DNA of 64,000 nucleotides, taken from positions 80,094,748-80,158,747 of the forward strand of contig CM056742.1 of the NCBI GenBank assembly GCA_029851415.1, in the 5' to 3' direction. A model generated the notes under the pieces. The model was given only the letters and a program-made list of their open reading frames with translations. It searched no databases and had not been told where the DNA came from. Below are positions 55,843 through 64,000 of this stretch, piece after piece. How positions within the stretch are numbered: the first letter of the stretch is position 1; each line of letters begins with the position of its first letter. A program made the translations under genes and the position numbers. Source of the stretch: Eretmocerus hayati. Lineage: Eukaryota > Arthropoda > Insecta > Hymenoptera > Aphelinidae.

Positions 55843-57904
55843 GAGTACGTCAATGTCAAATCCAAACGGATTCTGCATCTATTTTTTTAAAATTCCCATA
55901 CCATTTTTTTTCGACGTGGGGTACCAAAATAAGATGTTTCCTATAGTTTGTAGGTCCAGAAAAATTTTTTTGTCTCAGATAGGCCTACAAGAGTGATTTT
56001 ATCGAAAAATCAAGAATTGAATTTATCCTACCGTATTTTGCTCGTAACTTTTGATTGCTTCGACCAATTTGGATTTTCCAAGAAGCATTTGAAAGGTGAC
56101 TTCAGAAGCTATCGATTAACCACTAGTAAAACCTCTCCCAGTTGATTTTTGAACATCCGAAAGCTGAAATACTCAAAAATCACTGTTTGGCTCATAACTT
56201 TTTTGACGTATATTTTGATTTTTTTTATTTCATTTTTTTTCGATTTGTATAGTGATGAACTACCTGCAAAAAAATTTTCAGCCATTATTTTTACTTTTGG
56301 GGCCTCCTAGAGCTGTTTGAGTGCGCAAAACCATCTCAAAAACTCGAAAAATGCGTTTTTTCCTCGTTCAACTTCCTCGGGCGACTTCGCAACTAATCTC
56401 ATTATGTTTGCAAGACTGTTTTACCTCAGAAATGACTGTTCCGAGTATTTTTTTAGTGTAACAGATGCTCAGATCCGTAGAAATTTATTTCGAAAGCAAA
56501 TTTTCATTCAATAATTAGCATCTCCTGCGCATGCGTTGTTCTCTACGTCTCTGAAAATGTTTCCAATCGATAGCTGGTTCAATTTCCTTTAAAAAAAACC
56601 TCTTGCTGAAGTCAATTTCATGCCGTTGAACCGGAGCTACAGCTGTCAAACTAAAAAGAAATGTCTCAGGTATCAAATCCGTGAGCCTGGAGAAAGATTG
56701 TCGGTCTCGTCTGCCGGTTGAAGCGTGTATTTCCGCTTCTACTCCATCAATCTAACTTCAACAAGGGGTCATTTTGAAGGGAATTGAGTCAGCTACCGAT
56801 CTGAATCGTTTTTGGAGCACCAAAATCATTTGCCTGCGCAGAAACTCCACAATCGTCTGATCAGAGTCGGATAAACTGCTGACAATGATTCGTTAGATTC
56901 GAATTTCTCGTGCATGCAAATGACTTTAGAGCTTCAAAACTAATTTGAATCGGTAGCTGACTCAATTCCCTTCAAAATGACCCCTTGTTTAAGTTAATTT
57001 GATGGAGTAGAAGCGGAAATCCACGCTTCAACCGGCAGACGAGACCGACAATCTTTCTCCAGGCTCACGGATTTGATACCTGAGACATTTCTGTTTAGTT
57101 TGACAGCTATAGCTCCAGATCTACTGCATGAAATTCACTTCAGCAAGAGGTTTTTTTTGAAGGAAATTGAATCAGCTATCGATTGGGAACATTTTTAGAG
57201 ACGTAGAGAACAACGCATGCGTAGGAGATGCTAATTATTGAATAAAAATTTGCTTTTGAAATGAATTTCTTTGAATCTGAGCATCTGTTACACTAAAAAA
57301 ATACTCAGAACAGTCATTTCTGAGGTAAAACAGTCTTGCAAACTGAATGGAATTAGTTGCGAGGTCGCCCGAGGAAGTTGAACGAGGTAAAAACGCATTT
57401 TTCGAGTTTTTGAGATAGTTTCGCGCACTTAAACAGCTCTAGGAGGCCCCAAAAGTAGAAATAATGGCTGAAATTTTTTTGCAGGTAGTTTATCACCATA
57501 CAAATCGAGAAAAAATGAAATAAAAAGAATCAAAATATACGTCAAAAAAGTTATGAGCCAAACAGTGATTTTTGAGTATTTCAGCTTTCGGATGTTCAAG
57601 AAACAACTGGGAGAGGTTTTACTAGTGATTAATCGATAGCTTCCGAAGTCACCTTTCAAATGCTCTTTGGAAAATCCAAATTGGTCAAAGGAATCAAAAG
57701 TTACGACCAAAATATGGTAGGATAGTTTCAATTTATGATTTTTCGGTAAAATCACTCTTGTAGGCCTATCTGGGTCGAAAAAATTTTTTTGGACCTACAA
57801 ACTATAGGAAACATCTTATTTTGGTACCCCACGTCGAAAAAAATGGTATGGGAATTTTAAAAAAATAGCTGCAGAAACCGTTCGAATTTGACATGGACGT
57901 ACTC
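55843..57904. mobile_element. Large palindrome 10 within the hAT-like insert
   Basis: Ends read gagtacgtcaatgtcaaat and the complement (atttgacatggacgtactc). Centre near 56870. Arms match closely: cgacgtggggtaccaaaata against tattttggtaccccacgtcg, and aattagcatctcctgcgcat against atgcgtaggagatgctaatt. A module at 56508-56710 is also present in palindrome 1. No gene. Confidence 0.82.
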
Positions 57905-58612
57905 CATACCATTGTTCGAGTACTAATTAATCAATGAAAAAGTTACCCGGAAATGTCGTATCAGATTGGAATATCTCGAATTCGCCCACCAGTATCTCTC
58001 AAATGCCGAGATTCGCCCATAAGACCCTCACCCAAAGAACTAGAGCTCCTGCGAATAATGATACGTATCGAATGAAGTGTGCTGTTGAGGCGATCGAGCA
58101 CTCATAGTTTCCACCTTCAAACAATGATAGATGAGTGCAAATAAAGTGAACTAGAAGAATGATAAAAGAGAGAAAAAACATTTTGTTCTGTTTCGTTTAG
58201 TTGTGTTTAAGGGAGAAACGAAACAAAATGATGCAATTCCGTTTACGTTGATGATGAACAAAACTAAACTAAACGATATGAATGAGAGAACTGCATGAAC
58301 AAAACTAAACGAAAGTATGCGAGTTTTGTTTCGTGTGATATTACGTTGAGCCCTTCTGATTACGTTTAGTTTAGTTTCCCTCCAACATAATCAAAAGTAA
58401 TTGTGTTTATGTTTCGTTTCCCAAAAACAAAATTCAACGTATTCAAAATGCCAGAATTTCGTTTAGTTTTGTTTATTGATATCAAATATGAATAATGTCT
58501 TGTTTAGTTTCGTTTATCGTCAACGTAAACGGAATCATTTCGTTTCGTTTCGTTTATTTGCTAAACAAAACGAAACAAGTCGAATATTCCGTTAAAAACA
58601 CCTGCTTCCTCC

Positions 58613-59360
58613 TAGACATGAAATTCAAGATTGTCAAAATGTCAAACGGTGTAGGGTTTGCAAAGGTAAACACCACACACTTATACATTCTCCTTCATCT
58701 CAGGGTTCAACGTCGAACGAACAGCCAAATGTCTCAGGCTCTGCTTCTGCAGTTCAACAGTCTGCATCTGGAGCCGCATCTCACGCAGTATCACTGCATG
58801 CCCCCGCAGCATGGCGGCAAGCAAAGGGCAACGGGGCACCGGAAACGAGTGTGCTACTTTCCACCACTGCCATCCAAGTTCACGGCACAAACGGGCGGTT
58901 CGTGCTAGCACGCGCTCTCATCGATCCTGGATCACAATCATCGTTCATCACGGAACAACTTTGCTCTGTTCCCAAGTTCGAGAGAACGAGTGCTCACATG
59001 CCTGTCTCTGGACTGGGCGGACAGAAAAACGCCATTTGTCGCAGCGCGGTTCGATTTGTGGTCGAACCTCATTCTGAATCAAATTATGAATTATCTGTAT
59101 CACCTTTTGTAATACCAAAAATTACACATTACCAACCATTTGTAGGAGGATCTTTACCGTGGACTCACATCGGAGATCTCACTCTCGCTGATCCTGAATA
59201 TCATCAAGCGGGCAGCATTAATGTACTTTTAGGCGCGGCTGAGCATGCCGCTATAGTTGAAGAAGGAGTTCGTCGTTCTGGCAAAACTGGAACTCCAATA
59301 GCTCTGAAAATCTCCCTTGGCTGGACGCTGTCAGGAGTTACATCATCAATTCCTATTTGA
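58613..59360 (+). pseudogene. BEL second zinc knuckle and aspartic protease
   Basis: Directly after the hAT-like insert the Gag frame resumes (RHEIQDCQNVKRCRVCKGKH from 58614), the second BEL knuckle pair. After a Ser/Ala-rich linker comes the protease with ARALIDPGSQSSFITEQLC (58903-58959), the DxGSQ active-site signature of BEL/Pao protease, then INVLLGAAEHAAIVEEGVRR and LGWTLSGV, which end the domain. The frame closes with a TGA at 59358. The protease frame itself is intact. Confidence 0.83.
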
Positions 59361-60225
59361 TCCTCTGTATCCCTCCACGTCTCTGTGGAGGATGCAGAGT
59401 TGAACAAGCTGGTATGACGTTCTTGGGAAAATTGAAGAACCCCGGGCTCTCGCAAGCATCGCACGGAAGAAGAAAGTCACTGTGAGAATTTCTACAGAGA
59501 CACTCACACCCGTGAAACGGATGGTCGATTCGTGGTAAGTATTACCTTTGAAATCATCAATCCCAACAGAATGGGGAAACTCATATGATATCGCTGTCAA
59601 ACGCATGCTTTCTCTGGAAAAGCGCTTCGAACGTGATCCTGAAGTTCGAGATGAATACGTCAAAGCCTCCCGAGAATACCAAACGGCGGGTTATATGCGT
59701 CCCGTTGCGCCGGTCGATCTGAAGAAATGTTATTTTCTGCCACATCACGCTTTGCCGAAAGAAAGCAGCACTAGCACTCAAGTACGTTCCGTTTTCAATG
59801 CTTCGATCAAGACGAACACGGGATATTCGCTGAATGATTTCTTACATGTAGGGCTAAACCTTTTGCCCGATCTCATGCAATTACTCTCTCGTTGGAGACT
59901 TTATCAATATGTTTTCACGGCTGATTGTGCCAAAATGTATTTACAGATTGAAGTTGCTGAATGCGATCAACATCTTCAAGCCATAGTTTGGAAAGAAAAC
60001 CCAACCGACGAACTCCAAATCTACTCTTTTTGTGTTGTGCTTTTTGAATACGCATCGTCGACCTCCCTAGCCACGCGGTCTCTGCATCAACTGGCTGAGG
60101 ACGAAGGGGAAGAATTACCTCTGGGAGCAGAAATTCAATTCTCAAACAACAACAAGCGCTCGCCAGCACAAGCAAAGGGGGCTTTTCCTTACGCAAGTAG
60201 ATGGCTAATAACGATATCCTGTTAA
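59361..60225 (+). pseudogene. BEL reverse transcriptase palm
   Basis: After a broken stretch (59361-59547) the 59548-60225 frame carries MLSLEKRFERDPEVRDEYVK, YFLPHHALPKESSTSTQVRS, VFNASIKTNTGYSLNDFLHV and VFTADCAKMYLQIEVAECDQ with the first catalytic Asp. These are typical BEL/Pao RT motifs. The YVDD box is expected near 60190-60205 but is replaced by a frameshifted segment with stops in the alternative frame. The enzyme cannot be active. Confidence 0.82.
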
Positions 60226-61255
60226 AGGGTTTGGATCCAGATCTCATTGCTCCTGCAGCAAATTTGAAAGTTGGAACTGGTTTTTCGGTCTTAGGTTTAG
60301 TATGGGATCCTAAATCCGATCCATTTTCTTACAATGTACCTTTGGAACCTATGGAGACGAGAATTACTCGACGTAATATTCTGTCAAAAACGCCAAAACT
60401 TTTCGACCCTCTCGGATGGATCTCCCCTGTCATCGCCACTTTGAAAACCTTCAATCAATCTTTGTGGCTCATCAGCAAGGACTGGGATGTAGCAATTCCC
60501 ACTGACCACTATTGGATCAACTGTTATCAATTCCTTGCCGATGTAGCTAAGATTAATATACCACGGTGGATAGATGCTGAATCTTCCTCTGGTATCATTG
60601 AAATACATGGATTTGCAGACGCATCGAAAATTCCTTACGCGGGCGTCGTATATGTTCGCATAGTCAAAAAACCGGACTTGATCTTGCTTGGTTCCAAAAC
60701 CGAAGTGGCCTCGATGAAAACATTATCCATTCCCAAGCTGGAACATTCAGTTCCAACTGAGCATTCCGGCTGGAGCATTCAGCAGCTCAAGTTGTGACGA
60801 AACTCGCTAAACACTAGATACATGGATTGAAATTGCAGAAGATCTCTGTACACTTATGGTCAGATAGTCGTAACGTTCTCTGTTACCTTCGCAAAGCGCC
60901 CGGTAATTGGCCTGTGTTTGTGGCGAACCGTTGCGCTGATATTTTATCAACGCTGCCTGATGCATATTGGCATTACATCGAATCGGCACAAAACCCCGCG
61001 GACATCGCATCGCGAGGCAAAGCCGCTAAAGATCTGCTAACAGATGAGCTTTGGCGGTATGTTCCTAAGAAATTGCGCGATCTCAGGTATGAATACCCGA
61101 ATTCTCATGACTTAGATATCAAGAAACCCAAGGTCGTGGAAAACCTCACTATATCTTTGGAAGAAAGAGTGGGAATTTTTGCATTGCATCACGTCCATGA
61201 TTGTTGCTTAGCCTCAATCAGACGGATCTGCTTTATGGTGTGTAATCAAGAATAA
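60201..61255 (+). pseudogene. BEL RT thumb, connection and RNase H
   Basis: The 60201-60797 frame has TGFSVLGLVWDPKSDPFSYN, then ITRRNILSKTPKLFDPLGWI and the RNase H start EIHGFADASKIPYAGVVYV with its Asp. A break at 60797 is followed by 60827-61255: VHLWSDSRNVLCYLRKAPGN and HYIESAQNPADIASRG, the end of the BEL RNase H. A stop separates the two. Confidence 0.82.
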
Positions 61256-61280
61256 ATCTGATCTCGCCCAGCTTAGCCGC

Positions 61281-62235
61281 GTGATTGTATATGTTGTGCA
61301 ATTCAGTAAGAAAGTCTCTAGTGAATCGAGGCATGAAACCGAGATTTCTGCTCTACTACGCAAATTTTCAAGTCAATCACAACTTGGAGTCTCGGTAGCT
61401 GAAGTCCGATCAGCTCAGATCATATTGTCTAGAATAGTTCAAAAAGTGCACTCCAGCGAGGAAGTAGCACTTCTTGAAAGGAGGGAGGAATTGCCCAAAA
61501 ATCACTATTTGAAGAGATTTCTCTCCAATTCTGATAGACGGAGTGATCAGGGTGGGCGGTCGTTTGGAAAACTCTCTTCTTTCCTATGACCAGAAGCACC
61601 TAGTCCTTCTCCCCTACCACGATCATTTTACCGAAATTATCGTTTTGCATCATCATTTGCTCACAATGCACAGTCAAAAATCAGCTACGCTTGTTTCAAT
61701 CAGACATACCTTTTGGATCCTCAAAGGTAGCCTTAAGGTACGCACCTTCATCAACAATTGCGTAAGATATCGGAGATTTCTTGGGAAATTTTCTGCTCAA
61801 AAGATGGGAGATCTTCCACCCGAAAGGGTACGCCCATCCAGAGTCTTTCAACTTAAAGGTTTGGATTTAGGAGACCCTTACTTGCTCACTGCCTCACGTC
61901 ACAGGGGCATAATATCCTACAAAGGATACTTCCTCAATTTTGTGTGCATGACCACAAGAGCATTGCACTTAGAAGCCGTGTCTGGATATGACACTGAGTC
62001 TTTCCTTGCGGGATTCACTCGGTTCGCTAGTTGACGATGTCTCCCCGAGACAGTCCACTGCGATCAAGGCGCTAATTTGTTCGGAGATGAAGCCGAATCG
62101 CGCAAAATGTTTAAAGATGATTCTGAGTTCATGAACTCAATACGCACCAACCTGTCCAAGAAAGGGGTGGTGTGGCATTTCATCCCTCCCACGGTGGTCC
62201 TGAACCAAGTCTATCCTCCGCTGACGACAGCAAGT
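61281..62235 (+). pseudogene. BEL integrase, truncated
   Basis: The 61281-61589 frame leads into 61543-62034: IRVGGRLENSLLSYDQKHLV, HHHLLTMHSQ, FWILKGSLKVRTFINNCVRY (the second Cys of the finger is lost), FQLKGLDLGDPYLLT with the first catalytic Asp, and a stop at 62032. In another frame HCDQGANLFGDEA (about 62052-62090) contains the second Asp, and KKGVVWHFIPPT follows. The sequence ends about 62235 before the usual GGLWE block. Confidence 0.8.
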
Positions 62236-62269
62236 GGGATTCTTGTTAGATATGGTTCGGGACATCTGT

Positions 62270-62530
62270 GGAATCACAACCTACTGAGAATCAAAATCGC
62301 TACTTGGTCCGTTTTTAAAAAAAGACGAAATACGTGTTTCTTCGATCATTTCCCCTTCTTCACCCTCAAAAATTCGAAAGGAATGCATTTTATCGAAAAA
62401 TATGTAGAGCAACTTTTTGTAGAACTTGAAACGATGAACAAAAAACGTCTGCACACATTTTTCCATATGAGACCTCCTGTTCCTGTAATAAACGTATTTT
62501 GCCTGAGACTCACAAGGAGGGTGCCAGGCC
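62270..62530. repeat. Repeat related to palindrome 3
   Basis: Words such as aaatcgctacttgg, aaaaatatgtagagcaact and ttttttgtagaacttg resemble the arms of 22712-23847. Two facing half-copies are suggested. It truncates the BEL integrase. Confidence 0.5.
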
Positions 62531-63278
62531 TTCGGATCACCAATCCTCCTGGAACTCTAGGATATATTTTGTTATACCAAAACATGTAACAAACCACTCT
62601 TATAACTTGCCAACGCTCCCTAGAATCATCCTGAGTACCAGGGTCAATATCCCAGCAAATAGGCCTTTTCCAGGTAGATTGATGCATCCATAGCTCTCCA
62701 TAAGCTGGCTATTCTACGGCGTGGGACTTTCCTTCAGACTAATAAGAATAGTTATATGAAATAGAGACTGAAAAGAACAAATTCCAGCCATGAAAGACTG
62801 GTATAGCTCATCTCAACCATGGATGAGGGAAGTTGAGGCTCAAAAAACTGGCAAAATTGAGTTTTTCAATAACGGAATGATCAGTCCGGGAGGCTAAAAG
62901 ACTTTTCAATAAACATACGGTAATGAATATGATTTACTCACATTCAGAGACTATCACTTTCCCAATTAATGTTGTCAAATTGCACCTGCACTTTGTAAAC
63001 TGCCAAGGCCAGCCAAGGAGAGTCACAACCAATAGCAGATCCTGCGACTGACCTGTAAAAATTTGACAACAAAGTATCGTGCTCAACTCACACTCTGACT
63101 CTGCATATTCTACACTGATTCTACATGTTTCTATTCACAAGTTAATTGAAAAAATTCAATCTAAACTAATCTGAAATAGCTCTGTTGACACAAAAATAAC
63201 CTGATTTTGACCACGTTCAGAACAATGTCAGTAGGGGAGGAGAACGGGGAAGACGAAGTAGGTCACGCCTTTTCTCAC
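62531..63278. other. Non-coding stretch, nothing recognised
   Basis: Short frames on both strands only. No RNA gene or repeat family recognised. Confidence 0.35.
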
Positions 63279-63475
63279 TTTTCCCCATAAGAAAAGCATT
63301 GCGCGCGGATCCTGACGAATGCATTGCAAGGATAGGCAACTGCACTCATGCATCTTTCACTCATCCGCGCTCGCCAGTCCTTCTTTTTTTTCACTCCCGC
63401 CCATAAGAATATCGTTGCGCGCGGGATCCTGACGAAATACATTGGGAGGATAGGCAACTGCTCTTCTCCGTTCTC
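63279..63475. repeat. Diverged direct repeat, period about 120 bases
   Basis: cccataagaaaagcattgcg at 63284 and cccataagaatatcgttgcg at 63400 are followed by matching cgcgg-atcctgacgaa and aggataggcaactgc blocks. Confidence 0.65.
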
Positions 63476-63585
63476 GGCATCCCGGCATAACGGGATTGGA
63501 CCGCTCACATATATATCCATCATCCAAATAATATTTGAAATATCGAGCTCATATTTTTGAGAGAAGCCTTTCACTCTTTCAGCTA

Positions 63586-63643
63586 CTCTCTCTCTCTCTC
63601 TCTCCTTCGCGCTGACTATACTTCAGTCCTCTCTCTCTCTCTC
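63586..63643. repeat. CT microsatellites
   Basis: (CT)n runs at about 63586-63604 and 63628-63643, separated by ccttcgcgctgactatact. Confidence 0.85.
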
Positions 63644-64000
63644 ATACCTGGCCTTCGCTCGAAATATTATTTCCTGCGAGCAGCGGTCAAGCCCGTTGCT
63701 CTCTACCCGAGCCAGCTATTTATCGATTCTTCGCTCAAAATGTATTTTCACTTCGCAGAGAACTTTTTTTGAATAATTTCTACAAACACCGGTCGAGCAA
63801 CTTCTCTCGACCCGTTGTTTCTTCATCACCACGCTCATTTTTGCACCTGTACCTTCGTTTGCCTTTTGAAAAAGAACCTTTTTCCTCACCCCGACCCAGA
63901 CTTTTCAAATTTGAGTCAATTATATTTAATAATGGGAGAAATATTCTACATCTTCGAGCAAAAATACGAATTTTTCGTATGCTCGACTTCAGTATACAAC

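Larger units (their letters stand above)
50688..58604. mobile_element. hAT-like 7.9-kb insertion with AAACGAAAC-rich arms
   Basis: Starts CAGGGTTTTCAACG and ends CGTTAAAAACACCTG; the ends are inverted repeats of the CAGG type seen in hAT elements. It is flanked by 8-base duplications, cttccttc (50680-50687) and cttcctcc (58605-58612), matching at 7 of 8. Removing the insert and one duplication leaves the BEL Gag zinc-knuckle frame uninterrupted. Both arms (50688-51180 and 58175-58604) are arrays of aaacgaaac/aaacaaaac words. No transposase frame was found; the interior has collected other repeats listed separately. Confidence 0.82.
49441..62235 (+). mobile_element. BEL/Pao LTR retrotransposon, split by a 7.9-kb insert
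   Basis: Gag with DUF1759-like region, zinc knuckles, DPGSQ-type protease, BEL-type RT, RNase H and integrase occur in order on the plus strand. The coding sequence is interrupted between the Gag knuckles by the hAT-like element at 50688-58604. Stops at several sites and loss of the RT YVDD box show it is dead. The 3' end stops within the integrase at about 62235, where another repeat begins. LTRs were not identified. Confidence 0.87.

Overview
The window looks like a transposon-dense stretch of an arthropod nuclear genome, most likely an insect. Supporting signs are a BEL/Pao element, a Ty3/gypsy element, an R1-like non-LTR reverse transcriptase, a protein-primed type B DNA polymerase of the kind found in arthropod genomes, GT-AG introns, and one exon that resembles insect lingerer. 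I see no bacterial operons, CRISPR arrays or intact rRNA genes. I cannot name the species.

Layout. 1-6 kb: a decayed protein-primed DNA polymerase B gene on the minus strand, with a divergent spliced hypothetical gene and a partial repeat-associated ORF. 6-9 kb: mostly non-coding, with a miRNA-like hairpin, a 60-base tandem repeat and a 5S-rRNA-derived element. 9-11.6 kb: a dispersed repeat and the first large imperfect palindrome. 13 kb: an exon with a UBA domain (lingerer-like) and a second 5S-derived element. 16-18 kb: two copies of a tRNA-derived SINE. 17.9-20.2 kb: an R1-like reverse transcriptase split by a 1,347-bp foldback element with a perfect 8-base target duplication. 20.4-31.5 kb: at least six large palindromes, several nested in one another, with a second non-LTR RT fragment between them. 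32.2-33.0 kb: a piggyBac-like MITE flanked by TTAA. 33.2-46.5 kb: a decayed gypsy element carrying an OTU-like cysteine protease module between RNase H and integrase, and itself interrupted by two palindromes. 46.5-47.6 kb: a palindrome with near-identical arms. 49.1-62.2 kb: a decayed BEL/Pao element preceded by eight 36-base tandem units and split by a 7.9-kb hAT-like insertion that holds further palindromes. 62.2-64 kb: non-coding sequence with a small repeat and CT microsatellites.

The clearest architectural theme is nested insertion of long imperfect palindromes. For two insertions (18267-19613 and 50688-58604), removing the insert and one target-site copy leaves the host reading frame continuous, which proves the insertion order from sequence alone. 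Most coding sequence is broken retrotransposon. The only candidate host gene is the UBA exon near 13.1-13.4 kb. The item most worth following up is the gypsy element with an OTU-like domain; next are the 5S-derived elements and the palindrome families.
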